Shown: one piece after another, positions 22,258 to 32,762 of the stretch | Numbering within the stretch: the first letter of the stretch is position 1 | How the letters are laid out: the number at the start of each line of letters is the position of its first letter | Origin: Chloranthus sessilifolius | Lineage: Eukaryota > Streptophyta > Magnoliopsida > Chloranthales > Chloranthaceae | Direction: 5' to 3' | Assembly (NCBI GenBank): GCA_021018995.1 | Contig: CM037587.1 | Coordinates: 62,098,104-62,162,103 of the forward strand | DNA length: 64,000 nt | Made by a program: the position numbers and the translations under genes | Notes under the pieces: model-generated | What the model saw: only the letters and a program-made list of their open reading frames with translations | What the model was told of the DNA's origin: nothing | Database searches by the model: none

Positions 22258-23130
22258 TAAGCTTTACTAGCCCCTGAGCAAAGGAAAGATAAAGAAAACT
22301 AAAATGCCACTTTTGTAGGGAGCACAGATGCATTTAGCATATGCATCAAGCCTTTTAAACCCCTAGGTGATCCCTAGTGGAGGAGTGAAGTCTCCTAAGG
22401 GTTTTCAGTGAAGGTACCAACAAACTTCTCCCATAAGTTAATATTCATGCAGCATGCTAAAACAGAGCTTACGTAAATAAAATGAATTCCACACCATTTC
22501 CATTCAATTTTAGAGGATTTTCAGTATAAAAATTACCAGTTCAAAACATGAAATTCTGCTGTAATTCCTTCATCATCAATCAGTTCATGTCAAGGCATTG
22601 TGTCTGAAAATTAATGCATAGCTCACCTTTAATTTAAGAATTTTGCTCTGATAATACCCCAAATCTTTGATTTCAGACCCAAATCTTACCAAGGCTGTTC
22701 ACTCATAACAAAAATAGAAGGGTGCATCATTTCACACAGCTCAACAGCAGTTACAGCCCTCAAATAGGACTATAAGCATGAGCATAGGCATTGCTCTAAT
22801 TTATGAAATTTTCTAACTCTTTTCACCATAGATCAGACAAATTCGCATCTCCACATGACAGCTCAATCTATTTCAGATTAGTAAGGTCATTTTATTAGGT
22901 TGTGATGTGGCTTATGGGTGAGGTTTATAAAGAATGAAAGGGTGGAATGTAATTCAACATTGAGAAATCAGTAAAGGTAAGGAGGTGATTTGCAACTCAA
23001 CCTTCTTCATTTCAGCACAATTTCATCTACTCCTTGAATTTCCAGATTTGAAATGGCCAGTTTCTAATCCTCTTTTCAGTCTTTTAATGAAATGACTTCT
23101 CTTTCACATTCTTTTTGTTTGATTTTCCTT

Positions 23131-23137
23131 TTATTTA

Positions 23138-23192
<55 letters not shown>

Positions 23193-23197
23193 TTTTA
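23131..23197. repeat. TTTA then AT then T microsatellite
   Basis: Four or more TTTA units run into about 19 AT units and a T run. This is ordinary slippage-prone sequence within E2. Confidence 0.95.
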
Positions 23198-24819
23198 TGG
23201 GCTAGAATGCCACAATACCACCAAATGTGCTTTCTTCTTTCTCAACCAACCATCAAACCAACTCTACCTTCTGAAATCTCAGAGTGAGGGTCAGGCTGTA
23301 TCAGGTCACTAAGGTTTTGGGTTCAAAATTTCTGGTTTCTATCAAAGAAAAACTGTGATTTCAAGGCTCAAATGGTGTATATCAAGGGCAGTTCAAAGGT
23401 GGGGTCATTTTAGGCTCAAATTGTCCAAGGGATGGCCTTACTTCATGTCCTCAATATCATGAATGCTATCAAGCTGTTTTAACTCGGGTTTGCCTAACTT
23501 CTAGTGATCGAAACTTGATCCAATCAGTCCTTAGAGCAGAAAAATTGCCAAGACACTCTTCAAGAAAAATTTTCAAGCTCAAACCTCACTGGGTATGACC
23601 TTCCGTCAAATTTTTTGGGGTGTATCCTTACAGTTTTCTCTCATTTTTGGTTCACTAAACATCAATTTTTGAAATTTTTTGACATTTGGTTCATAAAAAA
23701 TGTTAAAACTACAGCTCATTTTACTTTTAAAAAGTTTTTTATTTCCTCTTTTCCAAAAATCAGGTGGGAAATCACTTTATTTTCAAAAACATTTTTCAAC
23801 ATAGCTGCACTAGCATTAACTCATTTCATTCATTGGCACACCTGCCATATCCCCAAACCTAAACTAAACAGTGTCCTCACTGTTTTAACATATTGGATGT
23901 AGCAGTGAATAGCCAAGACATAATATTAAAAACAAAGGGGTACTGAAATTGCCAAACATGCAGTACACAGAAATAAAACAACCATCACAAAAAGAGAATA
24001 CTAACAAGGTATTTCATTATAAATGTGAAAAAACAGTGATTACAAAGCAAATGCAGGACAAATCTGAGAATAACATCTATATATTGGTAAAATATTCATC
24101 TGCAGATAAAAAGATTCTTCCTCCTGGCTCAGGAATATCCTCAACCTGCTTCATGTGGAAGAGGAACTGCAAGCTAGGAGGTGGGGGGAAGAAAAGGAAA
24201 AAGAAGAAAATAAGAGTCAGGGGGCAGGTGGTGGAGTAGCTGAAGAAGATGGGGGTGGTGATGCAGGTGGTTCGGTCTTCTGCCTCTTCTTCTTTCTTCT
24301 CCTCCTTAGCGAGGATTCACTGCACTTCTTCGTACTCATCCCATAAAAATTGCAAGGGATCAGGCTCGACTGGTGGTGGCGGTGGTGGCCAGACGGGGTA
24401 GAACTTGGTCGGCAAGTCTTTGGGTTTGTCATCTGCCATGATTGGGGTTATGGAAGGGCTGAAGAGTTCAGGAGGGAATTGATGTGAAAGGACTGGACGA
24501 GGCTGATATTTAAAGCGCATGGCCTGTGGAATATGGATCGGTATAATAAATTGCTCACATTCTTCCAAGCTTAATTGTTGAAAATGAAAGTGGGAATAAA
24601 TGGAGCGGTGGTTGTTGTATGGGGAATAGAACGCGGACTACATGTTGGGCTATTTTTAGCAATGGTGGTTAAGTCAAGGAAGTATGCGCAATGAATGCTG
24701 AGACCCCGATTTGTGGATAAGGATGAGAACGCGCTCCGACAGGGTTCGCTCCGTAGCCACGACAAATGAGGAGAGAGAGCTAGGGTTTGCAGTATGTGTC
24801 AAATGGAAGATACTGACCT

Positions 24820-25190
24820 AATGATAGGTTTATAAACAATGAAAAACAATTTTGATAGGATGAATTAAACGATTTCGATAGGATGGATTGAATGATTTTG
24901 ATAGGATAAAGCGTCCTATCGAACACTATAAAAGTACAGCGTGTAGATGGAATACTTCGATAGGTCAATCCTTCCTATCGATAGGTTCATGACGTGCATG
25001 ATTTATCCATTCGATAGATTTTCGATAAGTATCTAGAACCTATCGAAAACTTCTATCTGACCTTTTGAACTTATCGAAAAGCTGTTTTCACCTATCAACA
25101 AGTCTTCATGCCTATCGAAGCCCTCAAATGGCCTATCAAAATCGTCAAATGACCTGTCGAAAATGACAAATGACCTATCGGCAGGTCTCA
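24820..25190. repeat. Second TCGATAGG word block, in E2 3' region
   Basis: About fifteen copies of GATAGG(T/A) or CCTATCGA(A) with variants lie in about 370 bp, including CCTATCGATAGG near 24974. The word matches that of the E2 LTRs, but this block is outside them, between integrase and the purine tract. Confidence 0.88.
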
Positions 25191-25411
25191 TATGCACATA
25201 AAAATAGCTTTTTCATGTTGTCTTCAGCCTCAGCACCTAGCAAACTCTTTAGCTGTGCTTCCATTCACTATGTTTTCATTATTTACACACTCCCATGGTC
25301 CCTGAACTATTAGCTAGATCGAGATGATGACCTAATCCCAGCAACTTTATTGAACACAAGAGAACAAAACTGAGCAAAATCAAACTATGGTACATATGAT
25401 ACAAACGGAAA

Positions 25412-26660
25412 TCATGTATAACTTGGACGGTCCTGAAGATCAATGGTCTCCTCAGGTGCACAAATTTTTTTAACACAAATTTTTAACCTTTGGCCATTGA
25501 CTTTCATGACCCTACCATCTTTAGGGTCCTTGATTTCTACAGCTCTAGATGGGGACACATGTAAGACTGTGTAAGGCCCATCCGATCGCGACTGCAATTT
25601 GCCCAGAAAGAGTTTCAATCTTGAATTGAATAACCATACCTTGGCACCTATTTTGAATTCTTTCTGCAGCAGGTGCATGTCATGAAAGGCCTTGATTTTG
25701 TCTTTGTAAATCCTTTCATTTGAATATGCTTCCATCCTCAACTCCTTAAGTTCAGCTATTTGCAATTTCTTGTTCACACCAGTAGAGGTTAAGTCAGAAT
25801 TTAGTATTTTAATGGCCCAATATGCTCTATGTTCTAACTCAACAGGCAAATGACATGCCTTGCCATACACTAACCTGAATGGGGACATCCCTATGGGGGT
25901 TTTATAGGCAGTCCTATAAGCCCACAAGGCATTTGGAAATTTTATGGACCAATCCCTCCTATTAGCGTGCACAGTCTTCTCTAGGATGTGTTTGATTTCT
26001 CTGTTGGAAATCTCTACTTGCCCACTGGTTGTGGGTGGTAGGGAGTAGAAACTCTGTGGGTCATAGAGTATTTTTCCAACAATTTTTTAAAAGGTTTGTT
26101 GCAAAAATGGCTGCCTCCAGAACTTGATGACAACCTTGTGGTCATTTGTTCTTGTAGCTATGGCCTCTACCCATTTGGACACATAGTCCACAGCTACAAG
26201 AATGAAATTATAACCATAGGAGGGGGGAAAAGGTCTCATAAAATCAATTCCCCATATGTCAAATAGTTCAACAACAAGCACAGGTTGCAGGGGCATGGAG
26301 TTTCTCTTTGTAATACTTCCCATTTCTTGGCATTTAGAACAGGCTTTGCAGTGCTATATGGCATCCTTGAATAGAGTGGGCCAATAGAAACCAGATTAGA
26401 GCACCTTTGCAGCAATCTTGTTGCCACTGAAATGGCCCCCACAAGCCTGTTCATGACACATGGTTAGAATATTTTTGAACTCAGCTTCAGGTATACATCT
26501 TCCTATTACCCGGTCTGCACAATATTTAAATAGGTAGGGATCCTCCCACATGTAATATCGAATCTCTGAAAAGAACAGACTTCGATCATCCTTACTCCAA
26601 TGTGGGGGTATCCTTCCCACAGCCAGATAGTTTACTATATTGGCAAACCAGGGCATACTT
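25412..26660 (-). pseudogene. E2 integrase, core partly deleted
   Basis: Read on the minus strand: HEQACGGHFSGNK and a cysteine pair (zinc region, about 26450-26320), FDIWGIDFM (first core Asp, about 26265), then [18 protein letters not shown]. The frame then jumps to remnants of a GSHFCN-like motif, so the segment with the second catalytic Asp is missing, by comparison with E4 (58320-58390). [16 protein letters not shown] follows (Glu, about 26015-25975), then [24 protein letters not shown] and a C-terminal [11 protein letters not shown] domain ending at 25412. Several stops interrupt it. Confidence 0.88.
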
Positions 26661-27403
26661 ATCTCTACAGTAAAAAGCTACTCATCTGAGAAAGAGTCAT
26701 TGATGGGCAAGCTCTCTATATCTGCATGTGGAATCCTTGACTAGTGGTCTGCAACCATATTTTCAACCCCCTTCTTGTCTTTTATTTTCAAGTTGAATTC
26801 CTGCAAAAGAAGAATCCATCTAATTAGTCTGGCTTTGGCTTCCTTCTTAGACAAGAGGTATTTTAAGGCTGAATGGTCAGTGAATACAGTGATCTTGGAT
26901 CCAAACACATATGATCTGAACTATTCTAAAGCAAATGCAATGGCTAGTAGCTCCTTTTCAGTCGTGGTGTAATTCAATTAAGCATCAACCATTAATTTAC
27001 TAGCATATGCCACCACACATGGTGCTTTGTCTCTCCTTTGTCCTAGCACTGCACCAATGGCAAAGTCTTATGCATCACACATCAGCTCAAATAGCAGAGA
27101 AAAATCAGGGGCTTAAAATATAGGAGCAGTAGTCAAATAGGTTTTTAGAAGTTCAAAAGTAGCTAGGCATTCCTCATTGAACACAAATGGAACCTCTTGA
27201 CACAGCAAGTGACAAAGAGGCATGAAAATTTTGCTAAAGTCTTTGATGAACCTCCTGTAGAAACCAGCATGGCCCAAGAATGACCTGACTTGTTTGAAAG
27301 TTTTGGGAGGGGGCAAATGTGCTATTAGATCAATTTTAGCTTGATCAACCTCTATTCCTCTTTGGGAAACAACATGTCCTAGGACAGTTCCTTGAGTCAC
27401 CAT
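26661..27403 (-). pseudogene. E2 RNase H and RT connection
   Basis: The minus strand decodes MVTQGTVLGHVVSQRGIEVDQAKIDLIAHLPPP, then [21 protein letters not shown] (connection, 27403-27230). After a break come ELMCDA (about 27085), a TTEKELLA-like segment (about 26965) and [11 protein letters not shown] (about 26880), the acidic positions of gypsy RNase H, then [23 protein letters not shown]. Stops and frame changes lie at about 27112, 26985 and 26730. Confidence 0.85.
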
Positions 27404-28285
27404 GAAATGACTCTTTTCCTAACTCAGAACCAGGTTGGTCTCCTCACACCTTTGCAGCACCAGGCTGAGATGGTGCAGGCATTGACTAAAATCATCTCCA
27501 AAAATAGAGAAATCATCCATAAAAATCTCTAAAAACTTATCAATCATGTCAAAAAAGATAGAATACATGCAGCTTTGAAAAGTGGCAGGTGCATTACATA
27601 GTCCAAATGGCATCCTTCTGTATACAAAGGTTCCAAATGGACAAGTGAATGTGGTTTTCTCTAGATCCTGAGGGTAAATAGAAATCTGATTGTACCCTAA
27701 ATAGCCATCAAGAAAATAGATGAAAGCCTTACCTGCCAACTTATCTAAGATCTGATCTATAAAGGGCAATGGAAAGTGATCTTTGCTAGTTTTCTCATTG
27801 AGCTTGCGATAGTCTATGCATACCCTCCAACCAGTTGTCTATCTAGTTGGAATCATCACACCTTAGTCTGCTTGAACGATTGTGATCCCAGATTTCTTGG
27901 GCACCACCTGGGTAGGTGCCACCCATTGAGAATCTGAGATGGGGTAAATGACCCCAGCATCAAGGAGTTTAACTACTTCCTTCAGTACAACTTCCTGCAT
28001 GTGTGGGTTGAGCTTCCTTTGCGTCTCTCTAGAAGGTTTAGAACCTTCTTCAAGATGGATTTTGTGCATGCACACTGCTGGATTTATCCCCCTCAAATCA
28101 GCAATAGTCCACCCTATCGCTCTCTTATGTCTTTTTAACACACAAAGCAATTCTTCTTCCTGCTCAAGGGTGAGAAAAGAATAAATTATCACTGACAGTT
28201 TGTGATTGGCCCCTAAAAAGGCATATTTCAAAGATTTTGGGAGTTGCTTCAATTTCACATCTGGGGGACTGATAAGTGAAGGCAA
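27404..28285 (-). pseudogene. E2 reverse transcriptase
   Basis: On the minus strand: KHKRAIGWTIADLRGINPAV (about 28160-28090), a WVAPTQVVPKKSGIT segment (about 27925-27880), RVCIDYRKLN and PLPFIDQ (about 27825-27755), YFLDGYLGYNQI (first Asp), RRMPFGLCNAPATFQ, and EIFMDDFSIFGD (about 27530-27500). The F-M-D-D catalytic pair is intact. Breaks lie near 27862 and 27420. It is closely related in sequence to E4 RT (56220-57025). Confidence 0.92.
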
Positions 28286-28465
28286 TCGGGGTTCCTTAGA
28301 AGGTGGTAGAAGGGGTAATAGAGCAGGAGTCCATGGGTGGTGCTTTGTTGGCTCTTTGAATTCAATTTTAAGCTTTTGCTTTTCTCGATTTATTCAAAAA
28401 ATTCTACAAATTTTTTGCACATGAAATGGCAATCCTTATTTTATGACAAAATCATCTTGAATCTC
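28286..28465 (-). other. Junction in E2 where gag end and protease are missing
   Basis: Only about 180 bases separate the gag core from the RT region. In E4 the corresponding interval spans gag C-terminus, protease and linker (about 2.2 kb). No D-L-G-A motif is found here or elsewhere in E2, so an internal deletion removed the protease. Confidence 0.8.
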
Positions 28466-28898
28466 TCAATGGTGAAAGTCCTCAGTTGGGTCTTGAGCAA
28501 ATGAGATAATGCCCTTCCTCAACTGACTTGTCTTGGACATGAGAAAAAACTTGGCCAAAAACTGACATTGAAGGTCACTCCAGGACTGAATGCTGTTGGT
28601 CGGAAGCATTAACAACCAAGTCCTGGCCCTATCCTTTAGTGAAAAAGGAAAGAGTCTCATCTTGGTTGCTTTCTCCCCCCAACCTGTGATATTGAATATA
28701 GTGCACAGTCCTAGAAATTCATCAATGTGCTTATATAGGTCTTCTTTGGTCAGGCCATGGAATGAGGGTAGCATTTGGATTGTGGATGGCTTGATCTCAT
28801 AGTTCCCTTGACCAGTAGGGAATTGAATGCGGAAGAGAGAGAGTTGTAAACCCCTGGTGCATTGAATTCCTTCAAGGTTCTAGGTTGTTGTTGCTCAC
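28440..28898 (-). pseudogene. E2 gag, main part
   Basis: The capsid core is read on the minus strand: QPRTLKEFNAPG (about 28890-28855), LPSFHGLTKEDLYKHIDEFLGLC (about 28770-28705), MRLFPFSLKDRARTWLLMLPTNSIQSWSDL, then FLAKFFLMSKTSQLRKGI and DPTEDF. These are signatures of Athila gag. The ORF began at 32440 and is split here by the solo LTR. After DPTEDF the protein is cut by the deletion at 28286-28465. Confidence 0.88.
28894..28898. repeat. Solo LTR target duplication, left (CTCAC)
   Basis: CTCAC abuts the TG of the solo LTR and is repeated at 32318-32322. Confidence 0.95.
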
Positions 28899-29196
28899 TG
28901 TTAAGCACTGATTTTTGCCACTTTCTACACCTTTAAACTTGACTTTTGCAGCAAGGAGTTAATTTTGTCCTTAGTGTAGTTTTCAGCTGAAAAGTACCAT
29001 TTAGAGGATTTTTAGAAATAATTAACAAGCTGAAAGAGAGATCTGGAAAGAGTGGGCTATGGCTTGTTGATAAGGAAGAAAATAGCAGCAACAAGGTGGA
29101 ATGGAATGGCTTTAGCTCGATAGAGGTGCCTTGAGAGCCACTCTCAAATTACTGCAAGCCTAACCAATCCTAAGGTTTCAACTCTATGCCCATTGC

Positions 29197-29289
29197 AGCA
29201 ACAATATATTCTGGATGAATTCAACAATATATTCTGGATGAATTCAAGCATTTTAGATGCAAGTTACACTCATGTGCATGCACATGAGT
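29197..29289. repeat. Short tandem duplication and 22-bp perfect palindrome
   Basis: A segment of about 24 bases (caacaatatattctggatga) is duplicated at about 29201-29248. Downstream, 29268-29289 is a perfect 22-base palindrome with core CTCATGTGCATGCACATGAG. Both are inside the solo LTR. Confidence 0.9.
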
Positions 29290-29404
29290 TGCACACATCC
29301 AAAGCTCCAAAGAGAAAGCTGCGCATTTAAACCTCTCGGATTAGTGCTGAAACAAAGGGACTGCAAAGGATCACCTTCAACCCAAAGCTGTAGAAAACTC
29401 CAAA

Positions 29405-30430
29405 ACTGCAGCTTCCAACCTCGTGAACCTATCGAATGTGTTGAAATTGAGTGCACCTAACATGTCGACCTCTGCTTTGATCTTGTCGACAAGTTAAAGC
29501 TGCAACCCCCCAAATCTATCCTCCCAAGCAACCTATCGAGATGTACATCTCAGCTGGGCGACATGCAGCTCCAACATCTCCAAACTGCAGCAGCCATAAA
29601 AGGGTTCAGCATTTAAATCCAAGCTACAAATGTGTTGACATGTTAGAGTGCGTCTCCAGAACCTATGGAGCAGAACTAATGCTGGAATTGCACCTGTCAA
29701 CCTGCATACAAGATGGTTTTCAAAACTCTTGAGTTTCAGCAAAGTGCAGCAGCACCATTGGCTTGAAAGCATGCACCAGCAGTAACCTCTCAGCAAGCAT
29801 GAGCCGTAGCCATTAAACCAGCAGCTAAACCTGTCAACTACCTACCGAGCAGATCAGCTGCCTCCCATGCAAGAAAGTCACGAGCAGTGCAACAAGCTTA
29901 CTCGTTCAGCTGCAGAATGAACCTATTGAATACTCCAACCCAGCTGCAGCCTTGCACCTCCATCCTATCAACATGCTCAGCTGTAACCCCACCTGTTCAT
30001 CCTATCGAACAATTGGTCTAGCAGCTCTTGCACCTATCGATAGCTTCTCCATGCAAACCCTGAACCTATCGAATGCCTGAGTTGCTATAATTCATCTTTT
30101 CGAAAGAGTATTCGCAGCCAACCTATCGAATACTACAAAGCTGTAGCTTTAAACCTGTCGACACCTTGCTGCACTTACCTCTTCATCCTATCGAATGCAA
30201 CAACTTGCACCTATCGACTTTCTCAGCAGCTCCAAGCCTCAAACCTGTCAAATGGTTCAAGCATGTGCACCTTCAGCCAACTCCACGAAGGGAACTTCAA
30301 TCCCATCGAATGGATGAGCCTCCAAAGGAACCTATCGAAATTTCCAACTGCAGCCCCATTTTCCATCCTATCGAATTCTGCAGCTCCCACCTTCAAACCT
30401 ATCGAATACTACAAGCAAGTAGCAGCCTTC
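29405..30430 (+). repeat. CCTATCGAA word array in the solo LTR
   Basis: About twenty copies of (A)ACCTATCGAAT or variants such as ACCTGTCGAC and CATCCTATCGAA are separated by 20-60 bases of loosely related CAGCTGCAGC-rich text. Nearly all point in one direction. The word is the complement of the one in E2 LTRs, so in the sense of each element it has the same orientation. Confidence 0.88.
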
Positions 30431-31165
30431 TAGCAAACCTGCATGCAACTTTCAACAGCAATCCAGCCCACATCACCCGTTGACCGCCTAGATATCTCAA
30501 TCCGTTGAGATGCCCAACCTCCGGCTTTCTCCAATCGGCCGATGTGCAATCAAGATCCTATCCAACGGTCGATTTCTCAGAAAGCCTCTCAAATCTGGCA
30601 TCTTATGTGTAGCTGCATTTGCATATATATATATATATGCTTCTTGCTTCAGTTGAAAAACCATACCATAGCAGCCTTTGACCGCTTAAATCTCTCAACC
30701 TGTCAAGAAGCCCAACCTCTAGCTTGCCCCAAATCTTTCAAGATGCAGTCAAGATCCTATCCAACCATCGAATTTAAGGAAAACCCCTAAGACCTGGCGT
30801 TTTAATTGCAGCTATAGTTACATCTATATATTTACTTCTTGTTTCAGCCTCCCATTGCAACCTGTCTAAGGGTTCTTTGGACTACAGGGATTGGGGATAT
30901 TTTGGGGACAGCCAAGAACAATTATTTTGTGGGCAATCACTTGAGGTGTGCAACTGGAAAAAGGGGCAGTTTGGGTCCATTTTGCAAACAACAAGTATAG
31001 AGTTGAGTAGCTGAGTATTTGTGGCTAAACAAGGGCAAATTCAGAACTCCAATGCACAGAAAATGCTGCACATGGGTAGGAGCTAATTTTTGGCGGGAAT
31101 GCAACTGAAGCACAACAGAAGGGATTCATCTCTGCTCTCTGATTGGCTGAAACCCAAGGCATATG

Positions 31166-31173
31166 TATAAATA
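31166..31173 (+). promoter_or_regulatory. TATA box of the solo LTR
   Basis: TATAAATA lies 22 bases after a GATTGGCT (CCAAT-type) sequence at 31141. This is good Pol II promoter spacing. Transcription would start near 31195-31205 and run into E2 on the strand opposite to E2 gag. Confidence 0.65.
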
Positions 31174-31685
31174 CCCATCTATTTTGCTGTTTTTCTTCAG
31201 CAAGGAAAGTAGGAACAAAGGAATAGCCTGAGTTCTCCTTAGCTCATTTAGGTTTAGCTTAGGTTTTTATTTTCCTTTTTCTGTTCCCCCTTCTCTCTCT
31301 AATCTAACCTGTTGGATTAGATCTAGATAGCAGCTCATATCTGTTTTGTAATTGTAATTTCGGCATGAAGAAATGTGGATCGATGCACAGACTACAGATC
31401 TGAGAGCATTCCATTGTAAGAGTGACCTTGTTTGCAATGTAAATGTTGTTTTCAATATTTTAATTAGATCTAATAATTTTTTTATTCCTTTTGGTGCTCG
31501 ATCGGATTTGTGTAGAGGAGTTGCTTGATCAGCTCGCCCACTTAACTGGTAGACCTCTTGGACATCATCTGAATTCCCTGGATCTGATATCCCTGTAATT
31601 TTCTGCGTCTGTGACCTAGAAATTGCAGCATCTGTAGTGGTTTTAATTATTCTAATTGAGGCTCTGGCTTTGTAGGAGATCTTTA

Positions 31686-31837
31686 GGATGGTCTGTGACC
31701 ATTAAAGTGGACAGATCATAACCTTAAGGTAAATCTAAGCTCAGGCCTCAATTGGATTCATCTGCTGCTCTCCATGGATTCGATAAAGTCTATAGGATGG
31801 TCTGTGACCATTAAAGTGGATAGATCATAGCCTTAAG
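31686..31837 (+). repeat. Two conserved 43-bp blocks shared between LTR families
   Basis: A block running from GGATGGTCTGTGACCATTAA to CATAACCTTAAG lies at 31686-31728 and 31795-31837. The same two blocks, complemented, are in both E2 LTRs (20617-20659, 20728-20770; 33277-33319, 33388-33430). They lie downstream of the TATA box, so they would be in the transcribed leader. Confidence 0.88.
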
Positions 31838-32317
31838 ACCAAGTGGATCCTGTGATTTGGAGTGGAATTTATACCCTGCAGTTGTGCTTGTGGCCAGCTG
31901 AGGGATGGTTGCATATCCTCAGATCTTGATCTGTTTTGCAATAAGAACCAAGTCCTAGCTGCCTATTTCTCACCATTTGATCTTTATTTGTCCATCCATC
32001 TTCCTCCATATTTTAGTTTAGTTTCATTTTAGTTTTGTAGAATTAGATCTAGTGACACAGAAAAACTCTCTTTTTTTTCCTGTTTTCATAGAATTGCCAG
32101 ATCTGTAGTCAGATCTGGAGGTCTACTATACTCCTTCTAGGTTTAGATCACTACTCCCAGTGGGACAAACTCTTACTTATTAAAACTTGCTACAAAGGAC
32201 CCTGTATCTTGCAGGTTTAGGATATTTTAGATGTGCTGAATCCATCTTCTGTTTTACTTTATTTTTATTTTGCTTTTATCATTACACAATAAATCAGCAC
32301 ATTGAAAATCCCCAACA

Positions 32318-32322
32318 CTCAC
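32318..32322. repeat. Solo LTR target duplication, right (CTCAC)
   Basis: Exact copy of 28894-28898 directly after the terminal CA. Confidence 0.95.
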
Positions 32323-32440
32323 CCATTTTAGCAAATCCAGGTGCAGCAGGTGTGGGTGAAATTTATTTAGTCCTATGGATTCTTTCAACCTCTGAATCTA
32401 ATGGAACAATATGAGGATTAAGAGTTCTCCTTCCAAACAT
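32323..32440 (-). pseudogene. E2 gag, N-terminal part
   Basis: The ATG at 32440-32438 opens MFGRRTLNPHIVPLDSEVER, which parallels MLGRRSLNPELEPPNSEVER at the start of E4 gag (53492). This supports the start. One stop (TAA, about 32365) lies inside. The frame reaches the solo LTR at 32323 and continues at 28898. Confidence 0.85.
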
Positions 32441-32738
32441 ACACCACCCACAATCTTAATGCACACACAATGCACAACTAATTTATCACAACAATCAGGA
32501 ATCAACACAATATAAATCCACATATCAGAAAAATAAAAGGAGTAGAGGAATGCAAACTTTAGCACAGCCTCCGGCACAATGTTCCTCTGTAAACATAGCT
32601 TCCAATCTGTTAAAAATAACAAAACTACTACAAAACAGCAGAAATTTAAATAGCAGTTAGTGGAAAACTAAACAATATATTGCAAATCTACAATCTATGC
32701 TAAAACAAACTTAGATCTACCAATTTCAAGCACACATC
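32441..32738 (-). other. E2 leader
   Basis: About 300 bases of AT-rich untranslated leader between primer site and gag. Nothing else is recognised. Confidence 0.6.
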
Positions 32739-32755
32739 TCCCAGGCAGCGACGCA
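32739..32755 (-). other. E2 primer binding site (degenerate)
   Basis: On the minus strand, AGTTTTT then TGCGTCGCTGCCTGGGA follows the LTR end. It resembles the aspartate-tRNA site of Athila elements (TGGCGCCGTTGCCGGGGA) with one base lost and several changed. E4 has the same layout (AGTTTTT then TGGCACCGCTATCGAGGA). Confidence 0.8.
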
Positions 32756-32762
32756 AAAAACT

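Larger units (their letters stand above)
22258..25411 (-). other. E2 3' region, mostly non-coding
   Basis: This is about 3.1 kb between the purine tract and integrase. An ATG frame at 24439-24317 (minus, 40 codons) encodes a Pro-rich peptide (VWPPPPPPVEPDPLQF) of unknown role. A TTTA/AT microsatellite lies at about 23131-23197 and a second block of the TCGATAGG word at 24820-25190. A decayed extra ORF would be expected here, by analogy with E4, but I cannot recognise one. Confidence 0.5.
28899..32317 (+). mobile_element. Solo LTR of an Athila-type element, nested in E2 gag
   Basis: It is a 3419-bp unit starting TGTTAAGCACTG and ending CCCCAACA, flanked by perfect CTCAC duplications, with no internal domain. 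E2 gag continues across it: the codons for AKMGE end at about 32323 and QQQPRTLKEF resume at 28898. It is the same family as the LTR end at 1-427. A solo LTR arises when recombination between two LTRs removes the internal part. It holds a word array (about 29405-30430), a TATA box (31166), and two conserved blocks (31686-31728, 31795-31837) shared with E2 LTRs. Confidence 0.95.

Noticed and set aside
23131-23197. AT tract as replication origin or matrix attachment site
   Set aside because: Simple microsatellite; similar AT runs occur at 30624, 48172, 48855 and 63985 with no common context.
29253-29460. Overlapping plus and minus ORFs of 67 codons each
   Set aside because: They are mirror products of the 22-bp palindrome and lie in a solo LTR.
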